Below, piece by piece: positions 27,978 to 37,136 of a stretch of DNA of 64,000 nt. Numbering within the stretch: the first letter of the stretch is position 1; every line of letters starts with the position of its first letter. The DNA is from Gillisia lutea (GTDB lineage Bacteria; Bacteroidota; Bacteroidia; Flavobacteriales; Flavobacteriaceae). The notes beneath the pieces were generated by a model. That model saw only the letters and a list, made by a program, of their open reading frames with translations, was not told where the DNA came from and did not search any database. Made by a program: the position numbers and the translations under genes. The stretch is from positions 555,149 through 619,148 of the forward strand of contig NZ_JAKGTH010000007.1 in assembly GCF_021568705.1 (NCBI RefSeq), given 5' to 3'.

Positions 27978-29703
27978 TTATATAAGAATTATTGTTTTTC
28001 TATTTGTTGGTATATCTTTTACTTCTTGTAAAGAAGAATCAAAATTAGCAAAAGAAACATCCAAAGTAGCTCAAATTCATTTGGAAAGGGTAGACAGTAT
28101 GCCGAATATGCCCAAGCCTTTCAAGATAATCGAGTTCAAGGAATTGGCAAAAGCTTACGATTCTTTGGTTTTCGATGAAACTCAAACCGGGGAATATTGG
28201 CCGCTTATATGGAAGGATAATTCACGTAAGAATTTCGATCAGGAAACCTTTGGAATTTACACTGCTATGGGAGACTTAAGGCAGGGGCCGGAACATTATG
28301 ATGGTATTTTCCATGAGTCGTTAGCATCAATAGGATCGGTGCTGGGAGCTCGTCTGGTAGGAATTGATAAGTCTAACCAGGGTGGAAAGAACTATGTTTC
28401 GATGCTTAAGAATTATTTTAATTCTGAAACAGAATGGGATATTATAATGAACAATACCAGTCCCGAAGTAGCTTTATTGGGCGGGGGGTATGCAAGAGAT
28501 TGGTGGTATGATGTATATCCAAATGTGATGTTTTATGGAGTAGCGAGTTTCTATTCGCAGGAAAAGGATTATTCAGATATAATGCGTTCTATAGCCGATA
28601 AGTTCTATAAGGCAGATTCGGTAATGGCCGGTAATTACAAGCATTCCTTTTTCAATTATGCTACTTTAGAGCCACAGGATAATTGGATTTGTAAACAACA
28701 GGATGCAGCCGCAGGACATTCTTATGTGTTATATTCAGCTTATCAAAAATTTCATGATCCAAAATATTTAGCCGGAGCAAAGTCTTCTTTAGAGGCTTTA
28801 TTGGGGCAAGAAAAAAATGAGTTTTACGAAATTTTAATGCCTTTTGGTGCTTATGTGGCAGCACGCCTTAATGCAGAAGAAGGTACTAATTACGATTATA
28901 CCAAGATTCTGGAATGGACTTTTAATGGTACCCCGGAATGTAGAGAGGGATGGGGCGTATTGGCCGATAATTGGAACGGCTACGATGTTTCCGGTTTGGT
29001 AGGTAGTACCGTAGATCATGGTGGCTTTGCGTTTTTAATGAATACTTACGACTCGATGTGGCCATTGGTTGCAATGGTAAGATATGATCAACGTTATGCC
29101 GATCTAATTGGAAAATGGATGTTAAATGCCAGTAATGCTTTAAAATTCTTTTATCCGTATGAGATGCCAGATGAACATCAAAGCATCCCAGAGCAAAAAC
29201 ATCATACTAAAGGAGTGATTGCTTACGAAGGCCTGATTAAAGAGGCGCATTTTGATGAATATAAAGATATTGAAGCTCCAATTGCTATAGGTGATGGACC
29301 GCATTGGGTAGAAGGAAATCCTGATGTTTCCCAATTTAGTGTATATGGAAGTGGGCATGTAGGAATCGCCGGAGCCATCATTGAAAAGACCGATGTTCCG
29401 GAGATATTAAAGCTGAACTGTTTGGCTACAGATTTTTATAGAGATGAGGCCTTTCCAACCTATTTACTTTACAATCCGCATGCTGCAGAAAAAACCATTA
29501 CCTACAAGAATGATAACGCTGCTGCTATCGATCTATTCGATGCAATAACCCATGAGGTAGTTGCAAAAAATGTGAAAGTATCAGCAAAATTAGATATGCC
29601 TATACACTCATCCAGATTAATCGTTGAAATTCCGGCAGGTGCTGAGGTGGTGTTGAAAGATGGAAAATATTACGTTAATAATATTGTAGTCGCGTATAGA
29701 TAA
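27964..29703 (+). CDS. Lipoprotein of unknown family, predicted helical-toroid enzyme
   Basis: A 579-residue lipoprotein (lipobox FTSC, Cys22, followed by KEES). The body is rich in helices and aromatic residues, with YARDWWYDVYPNVMFYGVASF, KQQDAAAGHSYVLYSAYQKF, and GDGPHWVEGNPDVSQFSVYGSGHVG. It ends in a beta domain with IVEIPAGAEVVLKDG. These patterns resemble (alpha/alpha)6-toroid enzymes such as some glycosidases or lyases, but no CAZy family is recognised. It sits between the importer and the GH13 gene with coupling overlaps, so it likely acts on the same glycan outside the cell. This is a real unknown of the locus. Confidence 0.6.
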   Translation: MRKYNYIRIIVFLFVGISFTSCKEESKLAKETSKVAQIHLERVDSMPNMPKPFKIIEFKELAKAYDSLVFDETQTGEYWPLIWKDNSRKNFDQETFGIYTAMGDLRQGPEHYDGIFHESLASIGSVLGARLVGIDKSNQGGKNYVSMLKNYFNSETEWDIIMNNTSPEVALLGGGYARDWWYDVYPNVMFYGVASFYSQEKDYSDIMRSIADKFYKADSVMAGNYKHSFFNYATLEPQDNWICKQQDAAAGHSYVLYSAYQKFHDPKYLAGAKSSLEALLGQEKNEFYEILMPFGAYVAARLNAEEGTNYDYTKILEWTFNGTPECREGWGVLADNWNGYDVSGLVGSTVDHGGFAFLMNTYDSMWPLVAMVRYDQRYADLIGKWMLNASNALKFFYPYEMPDEHQSIPEQKHHTKGVIAYEGLIKEAHFDEYKDIEAPIAIGDGPHWVEGNPDVSQFSVYGSGHVGIAGAIIEKTDVPEILKLNCLATDFYRDEAFPTYLLYNPHAAEKTITYKNDNAAAIDLFDAITHEVVAKNVKVSAKLDMPIHSSRLIVEIPAGAEVVLKDGKYYVNNIVVAYR

Positions 29704-29718
29704 CATTAGATATAATTA

Positions 29719-31383
29719 ATGAGTAGAAAAGAGATTGTTATTAACATAAAAAGCTGTAGCGCAAAAGTTGCCGGACTCCTAATATTCTTATTCTCACTAC
29801 AAGCCTGTAAGGCAGACCGCTCATTAATAAATAACGAGATGTGGTGGAAGGAAAGCGTTTTTTACGAGATCTATATGCCTAGCTATAAAGATGGCAATGG
29901 TGATGGCTTTAGCGATTTTAAAGGGTTGACAGCTAAGCTTGACTATATAGAGGATTTAGGAGTGAAAGGTATTTGGCTTACCCCATTTTTAAAATCTCCC
30001 AAAGTAGATAATGGCTACGATGTTGCTAATTATTATGAAATAGACACCTCATATGGGAAGATGGCCGATTTTAAAGTCTTTTTGAATGAAGCTCATAAAA
30101 GAGACATCAAAGTTATTATGGATATGGTCGTTAATCATACCTCTACCGAGTCAAAGTGGTTTCAGGAAGCTAAAAAATCGAAGGACAATCCATTTAGAGA
30201 TTACTACGTTTGGAAGGATAGCCCAAATAATTGGGAATCTTTCTTTGGAGGTTCTGCGTGGAAATATGATAGTGTCTCCCAACAATACTATTACCATCAG
30301 TTCGATGAGAAGATGGCCGATTTAAATTGGGAGAATCCAAAGGTGGTAGAAGAAGTGCAAGATGTATTGAGATTTTGGCTGGAATTGGGGGTTGACGGAT
30401 TTAGAATGGATGTTATCAACTTTCTAACCACCAATGTAAATGCGAAGGACAATCCTTATAAAGATGGGAAACAGCAGCATTTGTATGATAAAGATCAAGC
30501 CGGTATAAAAGACGCTATGAGGGCTATTAAAGCAACCATAAATGAATACCCAAATCGATTTGTTGTTGGGGAAGTAGGGAGCGATAAAATAGAGGAACTC
30601 AAGAAGTATCAAGCCGAAGACTTGATGGATGTGGTTTTTAATTTCAATTTTGGGAGCCTCAAGGAATTTTCAGCAGAAAGAATTTATGAAGAATTGGAGA
30701 GCATGCATAAGAACATGCCTGGCTTCCCAACCCTTTTCTTTGGAAGTCATGATATGCCTCGCTTAAGGGATAGACTGGCAGCTAATAATCCTGCCAGAGC
30801 TGAAGCTCTGGCCGCTTTGATGCTTACCGCTAGAGGAATCCCTTTTATTTATTATGGCGAAGAATTGGGAATGAATAATATTCAAGCCGATTCTTTGGAG
30901 GAGATAAGAGATATTCAGGCGTTAACTCACTATAATTTAACGTTAGAAAATGGAGGTACGGCGAAGCAGGCATTAAAAATTGGGAACGAGCATAATCGCG
31001 ATAAATCGAGAAGTCCCATGCAGTGGACCGATGAAAAGTTTGCAGGCTTCTCTAATAAATCACCTTGGATAAAAGTTCATAAAAATTACACTACACTAAA
31101 TGTGCAATCCCAAGCAGAACAGGAAAACTCTCTATTAAATAATTATAAAAAGCTCATTGAATTGCGTAATTCCCAACCCGTTCTTCAATATGGCAAATAT
31201 GAAGATCTTAATTTGAAAGATTCCTGTATTTCGTTCACACGAGAATACAGAGATGAAATTATTAAGTGCTATTTCAATTTTGCTGATAGTCCTATAGAGA
31301 TTGAAGTAAGTTCTAAGGATAAGATTTTGAGGGGAAAAAACATTGTAGCGCCAAGCAACTATTTAATTGTGAAAACTAAATAA
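29719..31383 (+). CDS. GH13-family alpha-glucosidase-like lipoprotein
   Basis: A 554-residue lipoprotein (lipobox LQAC, Cys30) with a complete GH13 alpha-amylase-type barrel. Conserved regions are visible: MDMVVNHTS (region I), GVDGFRMDVINF with the nucleophile Asp231 (region II), VVGEVGSD with acid/base Glu285 (region III), and FFGSHDMPRLRD with Asp345 (region IV). KDGNGDGFSDFKGL near the N-terminus is typical of oligo-1,6-glucosidase and related exo-acting enzymes. It is an export-form relative of the cytosolic alpha-glucosidases. It is the last gene of the locus; a terminator follows at 31385-31418. The presence of an alpha-glucosidase next to a GH130 makes the substrate ambiguous. Confidence 0.9.
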   Translation: MSRKEIVINIKSCSAKVAGLLIFLFSLQACKADRSLINNEMWWKESVFYEIYMPSYKDGNGDGFSDFKGLTAKLDYIEDLGVKGIWLTPFLKSPKVDNGYDVANYYEIDTSYGKMADFKVFLNEAHKRDIKVIMDMVVNHTSTESKWFQEAKKSKDNPFRDYYVWKDSPNNWESFFGGSAWKYDSVSQQYYYHQFDEKMADLNWENPKVVEEVQDVLRFWLELGVDGFRMDVINFLTTNVNAKDNPYKDGKQQHLYDKDQAGIKDAMRAIKATINEYPNRFVVGEVGSDKIEELKKYQAEDLMDVVFNFNFGSLKEFSAERIYEELESMHKNMPGFPTLFFGSHDMPRLRDRLAANNPARAEALAALMLTARGIPFIYYGEELGMNNIQADSLEEIRDIQALTHYNLTLENGGTAKQALKIGNEHNRDKSRSPMQWTDEKFAGFSNKSPWIKVHKNYTTLNVQSQAEQENSLLNNYKKLIELRNSQPVLQYGKYEDLNLKDSCISFTREYRDEIIKCYFNFADSPIEIEVSSKDKILRGKNIVAPSNYLIVKTK

Positions 31384-31384
31384 T

Positions 31385-31418
31385 AAAATAGTCCTGAAGG
31401 ATTGTTCAGGACTATTTT
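31385..31418. terminator. Bidirectional terminator at the end of the PUL
   Basis: A 14-base perfect stem (AAAATAGTCCTGAA at 31385-31398 with its complement at 31405-31418) and a six-base loop, with A and T runs on both sides. It separates the convergent GH13 and DUF4403-like genes. Confidence 0.85.
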
Positions 31419-31424
31419 TTAATA

Positions 31425-32048
31425 TTATAGAACGATCTTTTTGATCTCCACAGTACTTCTTCCTTCCAGATCTATTAAAATAAGCAACTCGGCTGCACCC
31501 ACAATAATATCATTTATCATAAAAGTATCTAGGTTACCCGATAAAAAGATACCCTCTTTCACTTCCATCTTATTTACCAACTGAGCATTTATAACCGGTA
31601 ATTGCTTTTTCATCTCCTGTTGGAAATCGAAAGTCATTTTATTTTTGAGTTTCTCATGCATAAAAGTATTTGCAATAGCTTCCAGCGAATTATCGAACAA
31701 CCAGTTATTGCTTATGCCATCCAGCTTGAAATCCTTAACGCCCACCTGCTGCACCTCTTTATCAAAATGAACGGAGAGATATAAAAGAATGATTCCTTCT
31801 TTATTTTTGAAAAACTTGGTGAGGGTTTTAAATTTTACCGCCAGCACGATATCAAAATCGTCAATAGAACTTTTTTCCAGCGAAAGATCTAGAATTTCAG
31901 CATATTTGGTAAGCTTTCCATTTTTATTCTGCGTGATATTCTCACCTACAAAGCGCTCCCTTAAATGATCTTCAATGGTTTCAAAACTGATCTTCACCGG
32001 AAGTTGTAAGCTTATTTTATTTTCTGGTAAATGCTTTGGCTTTTTCAT
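31425..32048 (-). CDS. DUF4403-like protein
   Basis: A 207-residue protein without a signal peptide. It has repeating amphipathic beta strands and an ISLQLPVKISFETIEDHLRERF start that resembles DUF4403, a BPI/LBP-like lipid-binding fold, but as a single short domain. EVKEGIFLSGNLDTFMINDIIV and a C-terminal IEKKIVL-type strand follow. It faces the PUL across a shared terminator and is divergent from hemN. The function is unknown, and the family call is tentative. Confidence 0.55.
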   Translation of the reverse strand: MKKPKHLPENKISLQLPVKISFETIEDHLRERFVGENITQNKNGKLTKYAEILDLSLEKSSIDDFDIVLAVKFKTLTKFFKNKEGIILLYLSVHFDKEVQQVGVKDFKLDGISNNWLFDNSLEAIANTFMHEKLKNKMTFDFQQEMKKQLPVINAQLVNKMEVKEGIFLSGNLDTFMINDIIVGAAELLILIDLEGRSTVEIKKIVL

Positions 32049-32153
32049 AATACTAGCTTAAAAAATATAAAGAGGATTATTCATCCAACATACAATTTCA
32101 GTCGTAATCAATCATGTAAATTAAGGAATTATTAATACTATTTTCTTCTTAAC

Positions 32154-32196
32154 TGATTTAGGTCATATATTAGGATTAGCATGAATTTTATTTTTG
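32154..32196 (+). promoter_or_regulatory. Fnr/Crp-type operator and -7 element for hemN
   Basis: TGATTTAGGTCA at 32154-32165 is a TGAT-N4-GTCA half-symmetric version of the window's recurring palindrome. A perfect -7 box TATTTTTG lies at 32189-32196. The operator centre (32159.5) is exactly 36.5 bases from the last G of that box, the same spacing as for ftsH, ccoS and the 12873 gene. The hemN start is 80 bases downstream. Confidence 0.75.
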
Positions 32197-32275
32197 AGCC
32201 AACTCTTAAACTTCGAATATTATTTCAAGAAAGAAATGATGAAAGAAGTGTATAAAAGCTAAAAAACATCTATTT

Positions 32276-33640
32276 ATGACCCATTCTCTTGTAACCAAAT
32301 ACAATGTTCCCGGCCCCCGTTATACCAGTTACCCAACAGTCCCGTTTTGGGATGATGCTACTTTCTGCCTTAAAAAATGGAAAGAGACCCTTAAAAGAAG
32401 TTTTCAAGAAAGCAATAAGAAAGAAGGGATAAGCCTTTATATTCATCTTCCTTTTTGTGAGTCTATGTGTACCTTTTGCGGTTGCACGAAAAGAATCACC
32501 AAAAATCACTCGGTAGAACTTCCCTACATTCAGGCAGTTCTTAAAGAACTACGAATGTATAAGGAGGTTTTTGGAGAACGCCCCATAATTCAGCAACTTC
32601 ATTTGGGAGGTGGTACTCCCACGTTTTTTTCACCAGAACATCTTGAAAGTTTATTGAACGGAATATTCCATATCGCTCAACGTGGAACGAAGTGTGAATT
32701 TAGTTTTGAAGGGCATCCCAACAATACTACCCGCGAACATTTAAAAACTCTGGTATCCTTCGGTTTTACAAGGGTATGTTATGGAGTTCAGGATTATAAT
32801 GAAACGGTTCAAAAAGCTATTCACAGAATTCAGTCTTTTGAAAATGTAAAGAAGGTCACTAAAGACGCCAGAGATCTTGGATATACCTCTGTGGGGCATG
32901 ACATTATCTTTGGACTTCCATTTCAAACAAAATCGCATGTTAAAAACACTATTTTAAAGACCATTCAGTTAATGCCAGATCGCATTGCCTTTTATAGTTA
33001 TGCGCATGTGCCATGGTTGAAAGGAAATGGACAGCGAGGTTATAGAGATGAAGATTTGCCTACAGCCGAGGAAAAACGTGAACAGTATGAAATTGGGAAA
33101 GAATTATTGCTTGATGCAGGATATATTGAAATAGGAATGGATCATTTTGCGTTAAAGAGCGATTCGCTTTACAAGGCGCAGGAAGAGCACAACATTCACA
33201 GAAATTTTATGGGATACGCTTCTTCTAAAACCCAAATGATGCTTGGGTTAGGAGTTTCAGCCATAAGTGACAGCTGGTATGGTTTTGCCCAAAATGTAAA
33301 AGGTCTTTCGGAATATCATCACCTAATTGAAAATGATATTTTACCCATTCTGAAAGGACATATATTAACTGAAGAAGATCTCATCGTTAGAAAACACATT
33401 CTCAATTTGATGTGCCATTTTGAAACTTCCTGGAAAAATGAATCTGAATATTTTCCGGAACTTCCCGAAGTGCTATTTAAGCTGAAGGAATTGGAAGACG
33501 ATGGATTGGTAAGTATCTCTCAAGATAAAATAAAAGTAACCACTACAGGAAAAGCATTCGTAAGAAATATATGCCTTCCTTTCGATCTTAGATTGCAACG
33601 AAATAAGCCGGAAACTAAACTATTTTCTATGACGGTTTAA
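32276..33640 (+). CDS. hemN: Oxygen-independent coproporphyrinogen III oxidase (radical SAM)
   Basis: A 454-residue enzyme that converts coproporphyrinogen III to protoporphyrinogen IX without oxygen, supplying heme for respiration under low oxygen. The N-terminal NVPGPRYTSYPTV motif and the 4Fe-4S/SAM site CESMCTFCGC (Cys61, Cys65, Cys68, with Cys70 as the fourth Cys found in true HemN) are present. LHLGGGTPTFF (SAM-binding glycine motif), GVQDYNETVQKAIHRIQ and the C-terminal HemN domain (ILNLMCHFETS) complete it. The promoter carries an Fnr-like site, matching its expected anaerobic induction alongside the cbb3 genes downstream. Confidence 0.95.
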   Translation: MTHSLVTKYNVPGPRYTSYPTVPFWDDATFCLKKWKETLKRSFQESNKKEGISLYIHLPFCESMCTFCGCTKRITKNHSVELPYIQAVLKELRMYKEVFGERPIIQQLHLGGGTPTFFSPEHLESLLNGIFHIAQRGTKCEFSFEGHPNNTTREHLKTLVSFGFTRVCYGVQDYNETVQKAIHRIQSFENVKKVTKDARDLGYTSVGHDIIFGLPFQTKSHVKNTILKTIQLMPDRIAFYSYAHVPWLKGNGQRGYRDEDLPTAEEKREQYEIGKELLLDAGYIEIGMDHFALKSDSLYKAQEEHNIHRNFMGYASSKTQMMLGLGVSAISDSWYGFAQNVKGLSEYHHLIENDILPILKGHILTEEDLIVRKHILNLMCHFETSWKNESEYFPELPEVLFKLKELEDDGLVSISQDKIKVTTTGKAFVRNICLPFDLRLQRNKPETKLFSMTV

Positions 33641-33663
33641 ATAATTAACCAATACCAAAGTTG

Positions 33664-33694
33664 AAAGGGAAGATGTTTTATACATGTTCCCTTT
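33664..33694. terminator. Terminator between hemN and the cbb3 operon end
   Basis: AAAGGGAA (33664-33671) pairs with TTCCCTTT (33687-33694). Inside, ATGT (33673-33676) pairs with ACAT (33682-33685), leaving a five-base loop and one mismatch. A T-rich tail follows on the plus strand. Confidence 0.65.
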
Positions 33695-33704
33695 TATTTT
33701 GTAA

Positions 33705-34412
33705 TTAATGGCAGGATTGTGCTGAGGTCACTAAAGGTTGAGATACCTTGTCTGGAGGAGATAAATAGGGAATTCCCAGTCCTAAGCCACGTAAAATGAA
33801 AAGTAGACCAATAATCACCACAAATACCGGAATAACTTTTAAAACGCGTTGTTTCATTTTTCCGGTTAAAAAATTCCCAAGGTAAGTGGCGCTTGTCATT
33901 AAGGGAATGGTTCCTATTCCAAAAGCCATCATATACAAACTGCCTTGCCAGGCTCCTCCGGTTGCTAATGCCCCAAAAACCGCCATATAGACCAAGCCGC
34001 AGGGGAGGAGACCATTTAGAAACCCAATAGTAAAAAAAGCATCGGCAGTCTTTTTTCTTAGTGCTCCGCCTAATGCGCTTTTTATTTTGGCTACCGCAGC
34101 ATAAATAGGTTTTGAAAGATTGTATTTTCTGAAGAAACTGGCAGGGAATATTATAACCAATATCATTAACACTCCAATAAGTATAGAGAGTTGTTGCTGA
34201 AATCCGAAGAGGTTTAAACCTTTTCCTACAAACCCGAATAACAAGCCAATAAAAGAATAAGTGAATAATCTACCCAAGTGGTAACTGCCCACCTGCATCA
34301 TTCTTTTTACAGGATATTTTCTATCTACAGGTAAAAGAAATGCAATTGGGCCGCACATGCCCACACAGTGAAAGCTTCCTAACAAACCAAATATAAGTGC
34401 TGTAACTATCAT
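33705..34412 (-). CDS. TauE/SafE-like membrane protein of the cbb3 operon
   Basis: A 235-residue polytopic membrane protein (about six to seven transmembrane segments) opening with FGLLGSFHCVGMCGPIAFLLP, a motif with Cys and His residues typical of the short 'sulfite exporter TauE/SafE' proteins found at the end of cbb3 operons. NGLLPCGLVYMAVFGAL is a second conserved segment with a Cys. This branch is often linked to copper handling for cbb3 assembly and not to sulfite, but this is inference from gene context. It starts two bases after ccoH ends and closes the operon. Confidence 0.75.
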   Translation of the reverse strand: MIVTALIFGLLGSFHCVGMCGPIAFLLPVDRKYPVKRMMQVGSYHLGRLFTYSFIGLLFGFVGKGLNLFGFQQQLSILIGVLMILVIIFPASFFRKYNLSKPIYAAVAKIKSALGGALRKKTADAFFTIGFLNGLLPCGLVYMAVFGALATGGAWQGSLYMMAFGIGTIPLMTSATYLGNFLTGKMKQRVLKVIPVFVVIIGLLFILRGLGLGIPYLSPPDKVSQPLVTSAQSCH

Positions 34413-34413
34413 T

Positions 34414-34899
34414 TTAGTAAACTATAGATTCCTGATAGCGATACTTTTTACCCTGGTATTCCCAATCGACAGTGATATTCCAACGTCCTTCCAACAATTG
34501 CTCGTTAGGAATAACTATTTGCGAGTTGGTTAATACAAGTGGTAAACTAAAATCTAATTTTTTATTGGAGGGTCTATACAAAGTAATCTCTCCTTTAATA
34601 GCTACATTTTCCATGCTTTTAGGAAAAATTAGAATATATCCCAACTCTGAGCTTTGTCCCTTAATTTGTACGGCCATATTTGCTGTATTTTGCTGCGCAT
34701 CAATATCATCCTGCAGTTTCATTTCCTTTTTATAATATTCTTCAGTAACAAGATCGTGATCCAAGTTTTTATCGGTACTTATTTTTACCACGAAAAAAAG
34801 TATAAAGCCCATGAAGCTTATCATTACCAATACCAGTGCATAACCCCAATTTATTTTCATCTTCTTGGCCTGCATACGCAGGTAATTTTTATTGAACAT
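34414..34899 (-). CDS. ccoH: CcoH/FixH-like protein
   Basis: A 161-residue protein with one N-terminal transmembrane segment (about residues 19-37, YALVLVMISFMGFILFFVV). The KISTDKNLDHDLVTEEYYKKEM segment that follows is the signature of FixH/CcoH proteins, and the rest is a beta-rich periplasmic domain. CcoH is needed for stable assembly of the cbb3 oxidase. It lies between ccoG and the TauE-like gene as expected. Confidence 0.88.
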   Translation of the reverse strand: MFNKNYLRMQAKKMKINWGYALVLVMISFMGFILFFVVKISTDKNLDHDLVTEEYYKKEMKLQDDIDAQQNTANMAVQIKGQSSELGYILIFPKSMENVAIKGEITLYRPSNKKLDFSLPLVLTNSQIVIPNEQLLEGRWNITVDWEYQGKKYRYQESIVY

Positions 34900-34917
34900 A
34901 TATTAAATTTGCTGTCT

Positions 34918-36339
34918 TTACTTGTAACTTCTGGGTCCAAGAAAGGCAGTGGTAGTTGTTTCTATCAATTTACTATCACTATAAACTCCTATCTTCAGCT
35001 TATCTTTGTCGCCACTTAGAGCACTATTATTTACTTCAATAAAAAGTGTGCCTTCTGCTAAACCTTGTTTGGGTACATTGAATTTTTCATGAGATACTAC
35101 CGTGATAGTTCCTTTGTGCGACAATAGTTCAAAATGGATATTATGGATGGGAGCGGTGGTTTTATTGATGAGTTTAAAAGTGTACACATTACTTATTATA
35201 TTATCGGCTTTGCGCTCGTACAATTGCCCGGGGAGTCTTAAAATACGTGCTTCCACATCATTTCTTAAAAATAGCATTCCAACCAGTACCGAGATAAGAA
35301 TTCCCAGAACTATACTGTAGCCTTTTAATCTTGGGTTAAAGGTGAATTTTGAATTCTTCTCAATATTTTCCTCACTGGCATACCGTATCAAACCTTTTGG
35401 GAGGTTCACAGATTCCATGATGTTATTACAGGCATCTATACACGCTGTACAATTAACACATTCCAGCTGGGTACCGTTTCTAATATCTATTCCAGTAGGG
35501 CACACCTGCACACATTGAAAGCAATCTATACAATCTCCCTTGCCGGTGATGGCCCGATCTTCATTCTTTTTGAACTTCGCCCGGCCTTTTTCCTTTTCAC
35601 CTCTTTTATAATCATAAGCAACCACTATAGATTTATTGTCGAGCAATACTCCTTGAAGTCTACCATAAGGGCAGGCGATAATACATACCTGTTCCCGAAA
35701 CCATGCAAAAATGAAATAAAATACACCTGTGAATATCAACAATGAAATAAGCGTACTCCAATGTTGAAAAGGACCATCGGTGATGTATTGTAAAAGCTTG
35801 TCACTACCGATTAAATACGCGAGAAAAATATTAGCAATAAGAAAGGAGATTATAAAAAAGATAAACCATTTTAAAGTCCGTTTCCTTATTTTCTCTGCAT
35901 TCCAAGGCATTTTAGCAAGCCGAATCTGTTTTCCACGATTGCCATCTATCCAATATTCTATTCTACGGAAAACCATTTCCATAAAAATTGTTTGCGGGCA
36001 CATCCAGCCACAAAATATCCTTCCAAATGCAACTGTAAAAAAAATGACGAATACCACCCCAATAATCATCATAATTACAAACAAATGAAGGTCTTGTGGC
36101 CAGAATGGAAACCCGAAAATATTAAAGCGTCTTTCCAATACATTGAACATCAGAAATTGATTTCCGTTTATTTTTATGAACGGAGCTGTAAATAGAAATA
36201 ACAACAATACATAACTCACATATTTTCGATATTCATACAGGCGACCCACCGGTTTTTTTGGATAAACCCAGGCTCTTTTCCCTTCTTCATTAATCGTTCC
36301 TATGCTATCTCTAAATTTTTCCTTTTCCTGTGTTCCCAA
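34918..36339 (-). CDS. ccoG: CcoG, membrane 4Fe-4S protein for cbb3 maturation
   Basis: A 473-residue protein of the FixG/CcoG family, thought to reduce copper for cbb3 assembly. It has several transmembrane segments and three cysteine regions: CGWMCPQTIFME, CIIACPYGRLQG, and the ferredoxin-type CIDCFQCVQVCPTGIDIR with CVNCTACIDACN. A C-terminal Ig-like domain follows a hydrophobic segment. The start is a TTG (complement 36337-36339), because no in-frame ATG precedes the conserved KFRDSIGTINEEGKRAWVYP segment; a TTG start is unusual for this operon. It comes 33 bases after the truncated-globin gene. Confidence 0.93.
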   Translation of the reverse strand: MGTQEKEKFRDSIGTINEEGKRAWVYPKKPVGRLYEYRKYVSYVLLLFLFTAPFIKINGNQFLMFNVLERRFNIFGFPFWPQDLHLFVIMMIIGVVFVIFFTVAFGRIFCGWMCPQTIFMEMVFRRIEYWIDGNRGKQIRLAKMPWNAEKIRKRTLKWFIFFIISFLIANIFLAYLIGSDKLLQYITDGPFQHWSTLISLLIFTGVFYFIFAWFREQVCIIACPYGRLQGVLLDNKSIVVAYDYKRGEKEKGRAKFKKNEDRAITGKGDCIDCFQCVQVCPTGIDIRNGTQLECVNCTACIDACNNIMESVNLPKGLIRYASEENIEKNSKFTFNPRLKGYSIVLGILISVLVGMLFLRNDVEARILRLPGQLYERKADNIISNVYTFKLINKTTAPIHNIHFELLSHKGTITVVSHEKFNVPKQGLAEGTLFIEVNNSALSGDKDKLKIGVYSDSKLIETTTTAFLGPRSYK

Positions 36340-36372
36340 TTCTATAGGTGTAAAGTGAAATTATTACTGTAT

Positions 36373-36753
36373 TTAAACGTGTTGCTGACTTATTTTATAC
36401 CACATTAAATCGGCAATAGATTTACTCCTTGTTTTCGCAGCTTCGGCAACACTTCCTACAAAACTGGCATCGATAGTAGTATACCAAAGCTTTAACCATC
36501 TGTCAAAATGCTCTTGAGCTAAGGGTGTTTTTTTGCTCAGCATTCGGTGTTTCAACATGGGATTTCCTGTAAATGAGGTTTTTTCCAGTAATAGGGTTTC
36601 CCAAAAATTGTACATTATTGGAAGGTGTTTCTCCCAGTTTACTTTGGCAACGTCATTAAATATATAGCCTATAAGTTCATCCTGCTGCACCTTCTTATAA
36701 AAGGAATCTACCAGTTGTTTAATATCTTCTGCATCTTCTATATCCTTTTTCAT
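36373..36753 (-). CDS. Truncated hemoglobin (group III-like)
   Basis: A 126-residue 2/2 globin. The proximal heme His is His82 in EHFDRWLKLW. The segment IMYNFWETLLLE with an aromatic in the E-helix region and MLKHRMLSKKTPL fits group III truncated globins. It is encoded inside the cbb3 operon, between the cupin and ccoG genes, so it is presumably made under the same low-oxygen control. Plausible roles are oxygen delivery or protection against nitric oxide; neither is demonstrated by the sequence. Confidence 0.85.
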   Translation of the reverse strand: MKKDIEDAEDIKQLVDSFYKKVQQDELIGYIFNDVAKVNWEKHLPIMYNFWETLLLEKTSFTGNPMLKHRMLSKKTPLAQEHFDRWLKLWYTTIDASFVGSVAEAAKTRSKSIADLMWYKISQQHV

Positions 36754-36792
36754 TGTTGAGAGGTTTAATTGAACGTATTCAGATAAATAATT

Positions 36793-37110
36793 TTACTTTG
36801 GAGTATCCAATTGCCTGCTAAGTATAAGCAGGCATACCGCATCTTCTACAGCTGTAACCGAATGTGGTACCTTTAGCGGAATAGCATGTTCGTCATAACG
36901 TTTTAAAAGGTGCACGGCATCTGGGGTTGTAAAATTCACTTTTCCTTTAATAACTACCAGTTTAGCAGTAGTAGGAGCTGTATGTTCTTTTAGCATTACT
37001 CCCTCTTTAAGTCCAATAACAATAATTTCGGTCTCTCTTGTAGCCAGTAAAGTGTTAATTACAGGAGTGTTACTGGTTTTTAGCTCTTTAATAACTTCTT
37101 TAATAACCAT
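36793..37110 (-). CDS. Small cupin-like protein in the cbb3 operon
   Basis: A 105-residue protein with the beta-barrel pattern of a single cupin domain: LKEHTAPTTAKLVVIKGKVNF (first cupin motif) and IPLKVPHSVTAVEDAVCLLIL (second motif with a His). There are two candidate metal ligands, His in KEHTAP and His in VPHSV, fewer than in classical metallo-cupins. It lies between ccoP and the globin gene with short gaps. No function is known to me; co-expression with cbb3 is inferred from position. Confidence 0.7.
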   Translation of the reverse strand: MVIKEVIKELKTSNTPVINTLLATRETEIIVIGLKEGVMLKEHTAPTTAKLVVIKGKVNFTTPDAVHLLKRYDEHAIPLKVPHSVTAVEDAVCLLILSRQLDTPK

Positions 37111-37136
37111 GATTTAATAATTTTAATGAATAAAAA

